Shown piece after piece: positions 27,400 to 36,303 of a DNA stretch of 64,000 bases. This DNA is from Salinihabitans flavidus (lineage in GTDB: Bacteria > Pseudomonadota > Alphaproteobacteria > Rhodobacterales > Rhodobacteraceae), in NCBI RefSeq assembly GCF_900110425.1, contig NZ_FODS01000003.1, positions 186,001 to 250,000 on the forward strand. The letters run 5' to 3'. The translations under genes and the position numbers were made by a program. Position 1 is the first letter of the stretch; every line of letters starts with the position of its first letter. The notes below the pieces were generated by a model that was not told the DNA's origin, searched no databases, and worked only from the letters and a program-made list of their open reading frames with translations.

Positions 27400-28657
27400 A
27401 CTGCGCCTCCTGCTTCGCGGTCCAGAGCACCGTGATTTCGAACCCGTCGTCCGTCTGGCGTTCGTTCTGAACCAGATCGTGATCGAAGAGCCATGCGCGT
27501 TTGCGCCCCTCGGAAAAACCCAGATGCAGCTCTGTCTGGTGCTGTGCGCCCTGAAGCGCATCGGACACCGCGGCAAGCAGCGCCGGCACGCCCTCGCCCG
27601 TGGTGGAGGACACGGCAAGCACCGCATCGTCGCGCGCCGCGCGGGCGCGGGCGGCGTCGCGGGCATCGGCATCCAGAAGGTCGATCTTGTTCCAGACCTC
27701 CAGTATCGGCGCTTCCTCCTCAACGCCCAGAGAGGCAAGGATAGAGCGTACATCTTCGGCCTGAACTGCGGTCTCGGGGTGGGAAATGTCGCGCACATGC
27801 ACGATCAGATCGGCGGCCAGCACCTCTTCGAGCGTGGCGCGGAAGGCCGCGACAAGCTCTGTCGGCAGGTCGGAGATGAACCCGACCGTGTCGGAGAGGA
27901 TCACTTCCGGGCCTTCGGGCAGTTCAAGACGCCGCATCGTCGGGTCGAGCGTGGCGAACAGCATGTCCTTGACCATCACGTCCGCCCCGGTCAGGCGGTT
28001 GAACAGCGTCGATTTACCGGCGTTGGTATAGCCGACGAGCGCGACAATCGGATACGGCACCTTGGCGCGCGCCTTGCGGTGCAACTCGCGCGTTCTGACC
28101 ACCTTGTCGAGCTGACGGCGCAGGCGCACGAGCTGTTCGTCGATGGCGCGGCGGTCGGCCTCGATCTGCGTTTCGCCGGGACCGCCGACAAACCCAAGGC
28201 CGCCGCGCTGTCGTTCAAGGTGGGTCCATGCGCGCACCAACCGGGTGCGCTGATAGGAAAGCGCGGCCATTTCGACCTGCAACACACCTTCTCGGGTGCG
28301 GGCCCGGTCCGAAAAGATTTCCAGAATCAGCCCGGTCCGGTCCAGAAGTTTCACCTTCCACGCCCGTTCCAGATTGCGCTGCTGCACCGGCGTGACGGGG
28401 CCGTCGATCAGGACGAGACCGATCTCCTGCTCGGCGAGCTTCTCTCCGATCTCGGCGATCTTGCCGGAGCCGAAAAGCGTTCCGGCATGAGGCCGGGACA
28501 GGCGCACCGTTTCCGATCCCGCGACCTCCAGACCGGGAAGCGCCTCGGCAAGCGCAACAGCCTCTTGCAGGGCGCGGGCCGGCTCGCGGCGCTTGTAGGC
28601 GCTGGTAATCTCGGGATGCAGGACCCACGCGCGGGTGATCTGCGGATCATGCTCCAT
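27386..28657 (-). CDS. hflX: GTPase HflX
   Basis: A 423-residue ribosome-associated GTPase that splits stalled or stressed ribosomes. The N-terminal HflX domain contains LFGSGKIAEIGE and GPVTPVQQRNLE; the glycine-rich linker is RGGLGFVGGPGETQIEADRR; the G domain has GYTNAGKSTLFN, SDTVGFISDLP and WNKIDLLD. Its ATG at 28657 shares its A with the hfq stop (TGATG), so it is translationally coupled to hfq, the common hfq-hflX arrangement. The C-terminus overlaps the antiporter gene by 14 bases. Confidence 0.95.
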   Translation of the reverse strand: MEHDPQITRAWVLHPEITSAYKRREPARALQEAVALAEALPGLEVAGSETVRLSRPHAGTLFGSGKIAEIGEKLAEQEIGLVLIDGPVTPVQQRNLERAWKVKLLDRTGLILEIFSDRARTREGVLQVEMAALSYQRTRLVRAWTHLERQRGGLGFVGGPGETQIEADRRAIDEQLVRLRRQLDKVVRTRELHRKARAKVPYPIVALVGYTNAGKSTLFNRLTGADVMVKDMLFATLDPTMRRLELPEGPEVILSDTVGFISDLPTELVAAFRATLEEVLAADLIVHVRDISHPETAVQAEDVRSILASLGVEEEAPILEVWNKIDLLDADARDAARARAARDDAVLAVSSTTGEGVPALLAAVSDALQGAQHQTELHLGFSEGRKRAWLFDHDLVQNERQTDDGFEITVLWTAKQEAQFNAL

Positions 28658-28896
28658 CAAGTGCCGTCATCGCCTTCATAAAGGCTGATGGACTGCGCTG
28701 GCATGATCGTGGAAATGGCGTGCTTGTAGACAAGCTGGCTCTGCCCGTCGCGGCGCAGAAGCACGCAGAAGTTGTCGAACCAGGTGATCACACCCTGAAG
28801 CTTCACGCCATTGATCAGGAATATCGTGACCGGAACCTTGGTCTTGCGAACATGATTGAGAAATGCGTCCTGAAGGTTCTGTCGATCCGAAGCCAT
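28657..28896 (-). CDS. hfq: RNA chaperone Hfq
   Basis: A 79-residue Sm-like protein that forms hexamers and matches small RNAs to mRNAs. It has the Sm1 segment [20 protein letters not shown] and [19 protein letters not shown], and the Sm2 motif [10 protein letters not shown]. The C-terminal tail is short, as in other alphaproteobacteria. It lies upstream of hflX with a one-base overlap and has a possible heat-shock-type promoter at 28981-29007. Confidence 0.97.
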   Translation of the reverse strand: MASDRQNLQDAFLNHVRKTKVPVTIFLINGVKLQGVITWFDNFCVLLRRDGQSQLVYKHAISTIMPAQSISLYEGDDGT

Positions 28897-28980
28897 CGTT
28901 TATACGCCTTTGTTCTTATGTCGTGCCCGGGAGCCAAATCATTTTCAGGGCCAGAGTATGTCGTGCATCGTCCTGACATG

Positions 28981-29007
28981 CCATAGCAAAATACAAGAAG
29001 TTTCAAG
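28981..29007 (-). promoter_or_regulatory. Candidate RpoH-type promoter of hfq
   Basis: On the minus strand CTTG (29004-29007) is followed, 17 bases after the TTG, by CTATGG (28981-28986), close to the RpoH pattern of Rhodobacter-like bacteria. Transcription would start near 28975, about 80 nt before the hfq ATG. From memory hfq is stress-induced in Rhodobacter sphaeroides, which fits, but the match here is by eye. Confidence 0.35.
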
Positions 29008-29026
29008 GGGGCGTGACGCATTCGCA

Positions 29027-30544
29027 TCAGTTCCGCCAGAGCCCCGGAGCAAGCAGCGCAATGATGGCCAGCATCTCCAGTCGGCCCAGAACCATCGCGG
29101 CGCAAAGCACCAGTTTCACGGCGGGCGCAAGCGCCAGAAGGTCCACCGGAACATCCCCGGCAAGCCGCGTGATCGGGCCCGTCGTCGTCAGCGAGGCGAC
29201 CGAAAGCGTGATGGCCTGCTCGAAGCCGATACCCAGCGCGGTGAGCACCAGCGTGACAACGGCCAGCGACATGGCAAAGAGCATGAAGAACACCCAGGCG
29301 ATCACCGCCCCCTGCCGCCGTATCCGGCGCGCGCGCAGACGCGCCCCGCTGACCGACGAGGGCTGCACGAGCTTTTCCATCTCGCGCAACCCCTGAAGAT
29401 AAAGCGCATAGACGCGCAGCAGCTTGACCCCCCCGGCGGTGGTGGCCGCACCGCCCCCCATGAGCGCCAGCCCCATGAGGATCATCCCGGGCGTGCCAAG
29501 GCCCGACCAGTCGCGCGCCGCGGCCCACTCGGTGCTTTCGAACCCCGCCGTGGTCAGAAACGACAGGATGGTAAACAGCGTGCCCCACGCGGCGCGCAGG
29601 GCACCGACAAGATTCTCCTGCTCGTCAACATCATAGGCACCGACCCAGTGCCGCAGGAACAGAACCGCCGTAACGCCCAGCACGATCAGGGCACCAAGGC
29701 GCAACTCCGGGTCCTCGATCACCTTGGCGCTTCGGTGGATGCCGGCATCGCTGGCATAGGTCACCCGCGACAGCGCGAAGGTCAGGAAGAGGAAGATCAC
29801 CGCCTCCCCACCCAGACCGGACCCGGCGTTCTGCACCCCGCCGATGGGGGAAATGCCGCTCGTGGCCATTGTGGACATGGCATGGCTGAACGCGACAAGG
29901 GGCCGGTCGCCCATGATCAGAAGCATCACCCACAATGCCAGCGTGAGACCGGCATAGACCGGCACCAGCACGGCCGACGCGCGCTGCCACCGCCGCGCCG
30001 GATCGGCCAGCACCATCTGACCGCTGGAGGAGACATGCTGCCCCGGCTCACCGCGCGATGTGACCTCATAGCCCCCCAGGTTGAGCGGCAGGAACACCGC
30101 CGTCGCCGCTACCCACATCATCAGCCCGCCAAGCCAGCCAACCAGCGCCCGCCACAGATGCAGCGTCGGGCTCAGCCGGTCGGGCGCCGGAAACAGCGTC
30201 GCCCCCGTGGTGGTGAAGGCCGAGACCATCTCGAAATAGGCATTCAGAAAGGAGGTGTTGCGCACGACTTCATGAAACGGCACCGCAAGCGCCAGCGGCA
30301 AAATGGTGAGCGCCGCGAAAAGGGCAAGCAGGTGGTGACGCGTTCTGGCCGCCCCGGTCCGGCCCGAAAGGGCGATTCCCACCAGCCCCGTTGCCATCAA
30401 CAGAAGCAGACCGCCATAGAAAAAGGTCCGTGCCTCGTGAAAGGACTCCAGCGCCAGCGCGTGCGCGGCCGGCACGAACATCGACAGCGCCGCCACCCCT
30501 GTGAGCAGAAGAAAAAGCGGCCATTGGGCGATTGCTGCGATCAT
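29027..30544 (-). CDS. trkH: Trk potassium uptake protein TrkH
   Basis: A 505-residue polytopic membrane protein, the K+-translocating subunit of the Trk system. Pore loops contain FTTTGATLF, MATSGISPIGG, LTTAGFEST and LTTTGPITRL, the four repeated filter-like segments of the SKT superfamily. It follows trkA by six bases and ends about 130 bases before hfq. Together with TrkA it would import K+ driven by proton motive force and ATP. Confidence 0.94.
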   Translation of the reverse strand: MIAAIAQWPLFLLLTGVAALSMFVPAAHALALESFHEARTFFYGGLLLLMATGLVGIALSGRTGAARTRHHLLALFAALTILPLALAVPFHEVVRNTSFLNAYFEMVSAFTTTGATLFPAPDRLSPTLHLWRALVGWLGGLMMWVAATAVFLPLNLGGYEVTSRGEPGQHVSSSGQMVLADPARRWQRASAVLVPVYAGLTLALWVMLLIMGDRPLVAFSHAMSTMATSGISPIGGVQNAGSGLGGEAVIFLFLTFALSRVTYASDAGIHRSAKVIEDPELRLGALIVLGVTAVLFLRHWVGAYDVDEQENLVGALRAAWGTLFTILSFLTTAGFESTEWAAARDWSGLGTPGMILMGLALMGGGAATTAGGVKLLRVYALYLQGLREMEKLVQPSSVSGARLRARRIRRQGAVIAWVFFMLFAMSLAVVTLVLTALGIGFEQAITLSVASLTTTGPITRLAGDVPVDLLALAPAVKLVLCAAMVLGRLEMLAIIALLAPGLWRN

Positions 30545-30550
30545 GGCGGG

Positions 30551-31927
30551 TCAGAAGTAGTCGATCGAGACCTGCAAGAGGCGCTCGACCTCCGGCACAT
30601 CCCCCGACAGCGCAAAGAGTGCGATCACGTCGCCCTCGTCTATGCGCGTCCCGCCCCGGGGCTTGAGAATATCGCCGTCCTTGAGAATACCGCCGATCAG
30701 CACCCCCTCCGGGAAGTCGATGTCGCGCACCTGCCGGCCCGCGATGGGCGAGGTGGACAGCACTTCCGCCTCGATGATCTCGGCCTCGGCATCGCCGATG
30801 GAATAGACATCGCGCACCCGGCCATGACGAATGTGGCGCAGGATGGAACTGACGGTCGTGCCGCGCGGATTGATGTAGGCGTCGATTCCAAGCGGCTTCA
30901 TCAGCGGGACAAAGGACGGATCGTTGATCAGCGCGATCGCCATGCCGCAACCGCGCGACTTGCCCCGCACCGATGCCAGAAGGTTGGTCTTGTCGTCATC
31001 CGTGAGCGCCAGTATGGCATCCGCCCGATCGACCGATGCCTCCGACAGCAACGCCACATCGAGCCCGTCCCCGTTGAGCACGATGGTGCGCTCCAGCGCC
31101 TCGGCGGCGCGTTCGGCCACCGCCCGGTCCCGTTCGATCACCTTGGCGCGGACGCGATCTGCCCGCGCTTCGAGTTTCTGCGCCACCATCAGGCCCACGG
31201 TGCCGCCGCCGATAATGATCACGCGCTCCTGTTTCCTCGGTTTCTTGCCGAACACTTCAAAGGTGCGCCCGACATCGGAAATCAGCGTGAAGACATAGAT
31301 ATCATCGCCGGCGAAAAGCTGATCCTTCGGTTCGGGCGCGAAAAGCCTGCCCTCGCGCCGCACCCCGACAACCACGGCAGACAAGGTGGAGAACAGATCG
31401 GAAAGCTGGCGCAACGGGGTGTTGAGCACCGGACAGTCCTCATCCAGCGCGATTCCCAGCATCTGCATCCTGTTGCCCAGAAACGTCTCGGTGTCGAAGG
31501 CCGTTGGCGCGGACATCCGCTTGAGCGCGGCCTCGGCCACCTCCTGTTCGGGGCTGATCACCACGTCGATGGGCATGTGATCGCGTCGGTAAAGGTCGGA
31601 ATAGATCGCATCGAGATAGCTTTGCGCCCGCAGACGCGCGATCTTGCGCGGGATGGAAAACACCGAATGGGCCACCTGGCAGGTGACCATGTTCACCTCG
31701 TCGGAATGGGTGGCCGCGATGATCATGTCGGCATCGCGCGCGCCCGCCCGGTCGAGGATGTCGGGATAGCTGGCAAAGCCCGCGATCCCCTGCACATCGA
31801 GCGTATCGGTCGCGCGGCGCACCAGTTCGGGATTGTTGTCCACCACCGTGACGTCGTTGCGTTCGCCCGAGAGGTGGCGCGCGATCTGCCATCCGACCTG
31901 ACCCGCGCCGCAGATGATGACCTTCAT
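30551..31927 (-). CDS. trkA: Trk potassium channel regulator TrkA
   Basis: A 458-residue cytoplasmic protein with two RCK units. Each has a nucleotide-binding Rossmann motif: IICGAGQVGWQIARHLSGE at the N-terminus and IIIGGGTVGLMVAQKLEARA in the second half, each followed by a TrkA_C domain. It gates TrkH in response to NAD(H) or ATP. It lies between ntrX and trkH on the same strand, as is usual in alphaproteobacteria; only the small lipoprotein gene on the opposite strand breaks the run. Confidence 0.95.
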   Translation of the reverse strand: MKVIICGAGQVGWQIARHLSGERNDVTVVDNNPELVRRATDTLDVQGIAGFASYPDILDRAGARDADMIIAATHSDEVNMVTCQVAHSVFSIPRKIARLRAQSYLDAIYSDLYRRDHMPIDVVISPEQEVAEAALKRMSAPTAFDTETFLGNRMQMLGIALDEDCPVLNTPLRQLSDLFSTLSAVVVGVRREGRLFAPEPKDQLFAGDDIYVFTLISDVGRTFEVFGKKPRKQERVIIIGGGTVGLMVAQKLEARADRVRAKVIERDRAVAERAAEALERTIVLNGDGLDVALLSEASVDRADAILALTDDDKTNLLASVRGKSRGCGMAIALINDPSFVPLMKPLGIDAYINPRGTTVSSILRHIRHGRVRDVYSIGDAEAEIIEAEVLSTSPIAGRQVRDIDFPEGVLIGGILKDGDILKPRGGTRIDEGDVIALFALSGDVPEVERLLQVSIDYF

Positions 31928-32050
31928 ACGTGGGTCTCCGCATTTTCCCGTAAAGAGAAGATGTGTCAGAACAGGTCGCGGGCGTCAAACGGAAGATTGA
32001 CGCGCCCTGCCCCCTCGGGCAGACTCGACCTCTTTTCCAAGGAGGGGAAC

Positions 32051-32485
32051 ATGCGACTGCTGGCCCTTGTGCTGTTGCTGCCGCTCTGCGGCTGTCTTGG
32101 CTATTCCACCTACTACAAGCCCGGCACGCCGCTGCGCGAAGCCGAAACGCTGGAAACCGAATGCGAGGTGAGCGCGCTGCGCAAGGCCCCGGTACAGATC
32201 GTTCGCGACGTGACCCCGATCTATGGCAAGGACAAGAAGGGCCGCACCCGGATCATCGGCTATGACTATGACGAATACGACGTCAATGCGGGGCTGCGCG
32301 CACGGGTGACGCGCCAGTGCATGCAGCGGCAGGGCTTTGAGCGGGTGTCGATTCCGGTCTGCGACAGCGAGGCGCTGGACGCGCGTGGCTACAGCGTGGT
32401 GCGCGGCACGCCGCCGCTCGACGAGAGCATCTGCACCATGCGCACGAAACAGGGCCGGGTCTTGTTGCGGATGGGCCCCGGCTAG
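32051..32485 (+). CDS. Small lipoprotein of unknown function
   Basis: A 144-residue protein with a short signal peptide and lipobox LPLCGC, so a lipoprotein. The mature part has paired Cys residues (in LETECEVSAL, VTRQCMQRQGF, IPVCDSEALD and ESICTMRT) that may form disulfides in the periplasm, a Tyr/Asp-rich stretch (IIGYDYDEYDVNAG), and no recognised domain. AAGGAGGG sits just before the ATG at 32051, a strong ribosome site. It is the only plus-strand gene within the ntr-trk cluster. A huge open frame upstream of this ATG is antisense to trkA and trkH and not coding. Confidence 0.82.
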   Translation: MRLLALVLLLPLCGCLGYSTYYKPGTPLREAETLETECEVSALRKAPVQIVRDVTPIYGKDKKGRTRIIGYDYDEYDVNAGLRARVTRQCMQRQGFERVSIPVCDSEALDARGYSVVRGTPPLDESICTMRTKQGRVLLRMGPG

Positions 32486-32514
32486 GCGGCCTCAGGGGCT
32501 TCCCCCCAAAAGGT

Positions 32515-33936
32515 TCAGCCGACCTCCTGCTCGTCTTCTGACTCGGGGCCGACATGGGCCACGCGCGCGCCGGACTTGTTCGAGGTCACCACGCCAAGCG
32601 ATTTCAGCTTGCGGTGCAGCGCGCTGCGCTCCATTCCGACAAAACTGGCCGTGCGCGAGATATTCCCGCCAAAACGGTTGATCTGGGTCAGAAGGTATTC
32701 ACGCTCGAAGGCTTCGCGCGCCTCGCGCAGGGGCAGCGTGGCAAGCGCGCCAAGCACGACGGTGCGACCCTTATCGCCGGGGGCGTGCTCGTCGCTCGGC
32801 AATTCGCGCGCCTCGATCGGCCCGCTGCCGTCGCCGAGAATCAGCACCCGTTCGATCAGGTTCTTGAGTTGTCGCACATTGCCCGGCCAGAGCATCGTCT
32901 GCATCAGCGCCACGGCCTCATCGCTCAACTCGCGCCGGGGAAGGCCCTGTGTCTCGTGGAAGGCGGCGATGAAATGCGACGCCAGAAGCGGTATATCCTC
33001 GCGCCGGTCGGCCAGCGACGGCACCTCGATGGGCACCACGTTGAGCCGGTGAAAAAGCTCCTGCCGAAAGCGCCCCTCAGCAATTTCGGTCTCCAGATCG
33101 CGGTTGGTCGACGAGATCACCCTCAGATCGACCCGCACCTTGTCAGACCCGCCGACTCGCTGGAACTGCTGATCCACCAGAACGCGCAGGATCTTCGACT
33201 GGGTGCCAACCGGCATATCGGCCACCTCATCGAAATAGACGACACCGCCATTTGCCTCTTCAAGCAGACCCGGCTCCACCCCGCGGGACGTGTCTTCACG
33301 CCCGAACAGCACCTCTTCCATCCGGTCAGGTTCCATTCTGGCGCAGTTGACCGTCACGAAAGGGCCGGAAGCGCGGTTGGAATTGGTGTGAATGTAGCGC
33401 GCCGCCAACTCCTTGCCCGATCCGGCCGGCCCGGTCAGCATCACCCGCCCGTTGGATTTCGTTACCTTGTCGAGCTGCGACACCAGGGCGCGGAAGGGAC
33501 CGGAATCGCCCATCATCTCGGCGGCCTTGCTGTCCTGGCGCCGGAGCGCCAGATTCTCGCGGCGCAGGCGCGACGTTTCCATCGCGCGGCGGATGACCAC
33601 CAGAAGCTGGTCGATATTGAAGGGCTTCTCTATGAAATCATAGGCCCCCTGCTTGATCGCCGCGACCGCGATCTCGATATTGCCGTGGCCCGAGATGATC
33701 ACCACCGGCACATCCGGATGGTCGCGCTTGACGGACTTGAGAATGTCGATCCCGTCCATCTGGCTATCCTTGAGCCATATATCGAGGATCAGAAGCGCGG
33801 GCGGCTCTCCGCCGATCTCGGTCATGGCCTGATCGGAATTTCCCGCCAGCCGCGTGGTATAGCCTTCATCTTTCAGGATATCGGAAATCAGCTCTCGAAT
33901 ATCGCGTTCGTCGTCGACGATCAGAATGTCGCTCAT
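32515..33936 (-). CDS. ntrX: Nitrogen/redox response regulator NtrX
   Basis: A 473-residue NtrC-family regulator. The receiver has Asp52 (LLILDIWLKD), the AAA+ domain has Walker A GPAGSGKE and Walker B VVYFDEVADM, and a Fis-type HTH (GNISRTASFVGMERSALHRK) lies near the end. The GAFTGA loop is absent: LFGREDTSRGVEPG stands in its place. As in other Rhodobacter-type NtrX proteins it probably acts without sigma-54. It pairs with NtrY, seven bases upstream, and is the last gene of the nifR3-ntrBC-ntrYX run. Confidence 0.93.
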   Translation of the reverse strand: MSDILIVDDERDIRELISDILKDEGYTTRLAGNSDQAMTEIGGEPPALLILDIWLKDSQMDGIDILKSVKRDHPDVPVVIISGHGNIEIAVAAIKQGAYDFIEKPFNIDQLLVVIRRAMETSRLRRENLALRRQDSKAAEMMGDSGPFRALVSQLDKVTKSNGRVMLTGPAGSGKELAARYIHTNSNRASGPFVTVNCARMEPDRMEEVLFGREDTSRGVEPGLLEEANGGVVYFDEVADMPVGTQSKILRVLVDQQFQRVGGSDKVRVDLRVISSTNRDLETEIAEGRFRQELFHRLNVVPIEVPSLADRREDIPLLASHFIAAFHETQGLPRRELSDEAVALMQTMLWPGNVRQLKNLIERVLILGDGSGPIEARELPSDEHAPGDKGRTVVLGALATLPLREAREAFEREYLLTQINRFGGNISRTASFVGMERSALHRKLKSLGVVTSNKSGARVAHVGPESEDEQEVG

Positions 33937-33943
33937 AAGGCCC

Positions 33944-36202
33944 TCACATCACTTCTTCTTTTTCAATCTCGACTGGCGGCGTCTCGGTCAGCGGAAGCCT
34001 GATTTCCGCCTGCGCTCCGACATGCTCGGCGCCTTCGAAAACCGGCGCATCCTCAAGCACGAGGGTGCCGCCATGTTCTTCGATGATCTTCTTGACGATC
34101 GGCAGACCCAGCCCTGTGCCCTTGTCGCGGGTCGTCACATACGGCTCGAACAGGCGGGCGCGATCCTCGGGCAGGCCGATACCATTGTCGGCAATGTGGA
34201 TCACGGCAGAGCCGCTTCGCGTCTCCATCCGCACCCTGATCTCCGGCACGAACCCTTCGGGCGCGCCCTTTTCGACAAGGCTTTCAATCGCTTCGCCCGC
34301 GTTCTTTATCAGGTTGGTCAGCGCCTGCGAAATCATAGTGGCATCCAGTTCGGCCCAGACCGGCCCCTCGGGGATCGAGGTCACGAACCGCACCTCCGGC
34401 TGACCCGTTTCCTGCAACAGCGCCGCCCCCCGAAGCAGCTCGGCAAGGTCGGCGGTGCGGCGGTCCGGTTGCGGCATACGTGCGAACTTGGAGAACTCGT
34501 CCACGATGCGGCGCAGGTCATTGGTCTGGCGCACGATCACGTCGGTCATCGCCTCAAGCTTTTCGCCGTCCTCCCCAAGGCGCCCCGCGAACTTGCGCTT
34601 GATCCGTTCCGCCGACAGCGAGATCGGCGTGAGCGGGTTCTTGATCTCATGCGCGATGCGCCGCGCCACGTCGCCCCAGGCGGCCATGCGCTGCGCGGTG
34701 ACAAGGTCTGTCACATCGTCAAAGGCCACCACATAGCCTTCCAGCCGTCCGTCCTGATTGCGGCGTGTGGACATGCGGACCAGAAGGCTTTCGAGCCGCC
34801 CGCCGCGCGTGACCTTGATCTCTTCCTGCGCCACCTCGCCGCCCTCTGATTTCAGCCGGGAGAACATCGCCCCGAACTCCGGCACCGCCACGGAGATTGC
34901 CATCGCCTGCCGGTCGCCGGACCAGTCGAGAAGACGCTCCGCGGAGCGGTTGACAAAGGCCACCCGCCCCTCGGCATCGAGCCCGACAACGCCGGATGTG
35001 ACCGAACTGAGCACCGAGTCGAACATGCGGCGGCGGCGTTCGATCTGCCGCGTATTCTCCAGCAGTGTCTCGCGTTGCGCCTTGAGCTGCCGCGTCATCT
35101 GGTTGAAATAGCGCCCGAGCATGGAAATCTCGTCGTCGCCGTCGTCCTCGATCACCTGCACGTCGAGATCGCCCGCGCCCACCCGCTGCGCTGCACCCGT
35201 CAGCCGCCCGACCGGCCGCGACAGACGCTCGGCGAACCACAGGCCCAGCCAGATCGCCGCCAGAATGAGAATCACCGCGAACCCGATATAGATCAGCCCG
35301 AACTCAAAGATCACCCGCCCCCGTTCGCTTTCGAGCTGTCTGTAAAGCTGAACCGACTCGCGGGTTTCGTCCAGAAGGCTGAAGATCGAGGCATCGACCG
35401 CGCGGCTGACGTAAAGAAAACGGTCGACAAAGGCATCGAGCCGCACCAGCGCGCGCAATTCGCTGGCGTCCAGATCGCGGATGATCACCACTTCATCGTG
35501 GTCGGCCTGTTCGATCTGCTCAGGGGTGGGCTGTTCGAAATCGAACAGATATGACCGCTCACCCCGCGCCAGAATCTCGCCAGTGCCGTCGATCACGAAC
35601 GCCTCGCGCAAGCCGCGCTGAATCCGCGACTGCCCATTGGTCAGAAGCACGCGAAGATCGCCCGCCGACATGTTGAAGAAGACCGCCCGCCGGTTCGCGT
35701 CGAGATAATCGCGCAGCACACGCACATCGGTTTCAAGGTCGCGGATATGTTCATCCTCATAGGCTTCGGCCGCGGCCAGAGAATTGCCCACCACCTGCCG
35801 CACCCGGTCCGAGAACCACCCCTCCAGCCCGATATTCAGGGTCAGCCCGGCAAAAATGGCCACCGTGACCGTCGGCACCAGCGCCAGCGCGGTAAATACC
35901 CCCGTCAGACGCATATGCAGACGCGAGCCGGCCGATTGCGCCCGGCGCGATGCGATCATGCGGGCGATGCGTTGCAGGACAAGCGCGGCCACCACCAGAA
36001 CATAGACAAGATCGGCCAGAAGAATCGCGCGCAGTCCGACCGCGTTGGCGTCCTGATCGAGCGGCCCGAGCGCAAGGAAGGTCGCAATCGCCAGCACCGG
36101 GCCGAGAACCACCAGCCCGAAGGTCGCCGCAGTCTGCACCCGGCGTTGCCGCCGCAGGCGGCGCAGCCGTGTCCAGTGGTTCCTGTTTGTCCGGCTACTC
36201 AC
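33944..36202 (-). CDS. ntrY: Sensor histidine kinase NtrY
   Basis: A 752-residue membrane kinase. It has N-terminal membrane helices (about 26-110) and a periplasmic region, then a further membrane helix (about 300), a HAMP domain, a PAS domain (VLSSVTSGVVGLDAEGRVAFVN), HisKA with [20 protein letters not shown] and a catalytic domain with NLIKNAGEAI and DKGTGLGLPIVKK. NtrY senses nitrogen or redox state in relatives and phosphorylates NtrX. The start is a GTG at 36202 with GAGG upstream. About 100 bases with a small hairpin separate it from ntrC. Confidence 0.93.
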   Translation of the reverse strand: MSSRTNRNHWTRLRRLRRQRRVQTAATFGLVVLGPVLAIATFLALGPLDQDANAVGLRAILLADLVYVLVVAALVLQRIARMIASRRAQSAGSRLHMRLTGVFTALALVPTVTVAIFAGLTLNIGLEGWFSDRVRQVVGNSLAAAEAYEDEHIRDLETDVRVLRDYLDANRRAVFFNMSAGDLRVLLTNGQSRIQRGLREAFVIDGTGEILARGERSYLFDFEQPTPEQIEQADHDEVVIIRDLDASELRALVRLDAFVDRFLYVSRAVDASIFSLLDETRESVQLYRQLESERGRVIFEFGLIYIGFAVILILAAIWLGLWFAERLSRPVGRLTGAAQRVGAGDLDVQVIEDDGDDEISMLGRYFNQMTRQLKAQRETLLENTRQIERRRRMFDSVLSSVTSGVVGLDAEGRVAFVNRSAERLLDWSGDRQAMAISVAVPEFGAMFSRLKSEGGEVAQEEIKVTRGGRLESLLVRMSTRRNQDGRLEGYVVAFDDVTDLVTAQRMAAWGDVARRIAHEIKNPLTPISLSAERIKRKFAGRLGEDGEKLEAMTDVIVRQTNDLRRIVDEFSKFARMPQPDRRTADLAELLRGAALLQETGQPEVRFVTSIPEGPVWAELDATMISQALTNLIKNAGEAIESLVEKGAPEGFVPEIRVRMETRSGSAVIHIADNGIGLPEDRARLFEPYVTTRDKGTGLGLPIVKKIIEEHGGTLVLEDAPVFEGAEHVGAQAEIRLPLTETPPVEIEKEEVM

Positions 36203-36284
36203 CCGACGACCTCAATTGATCTTGATGCGCGCATGCGCTCAACCGCCAAATCTTGTGGCGACGCCTGCACAGTGCTGCGCCAAA

Positions 36285-36299
36285 GCCACGTATTGTGGC
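36285..36299 (-). terminator. Weak hairpin between ntrC and ntrY
   Basis: GCCAC, loop and GTGGC followed by TTT on the minus strand, directly after ntrC. The five-pair stem is short; it may lower read-through into ntrYX or be chance. Confidence 0.3.
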
Positions 36300-36303
36300 A
36301 GTT

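Noticed and set aside
28910-32485. Plus-strand open frame of 1191 codons antisense to trkH and trkA
   Set aside because: It is an effect of high G+C. The composition (very high Arg, His, Gln) is typical of a shadow frame, and trkH and trkA on the other strand are clear. Only its last 144 codons, from the ATG at 32051, form a real gene.
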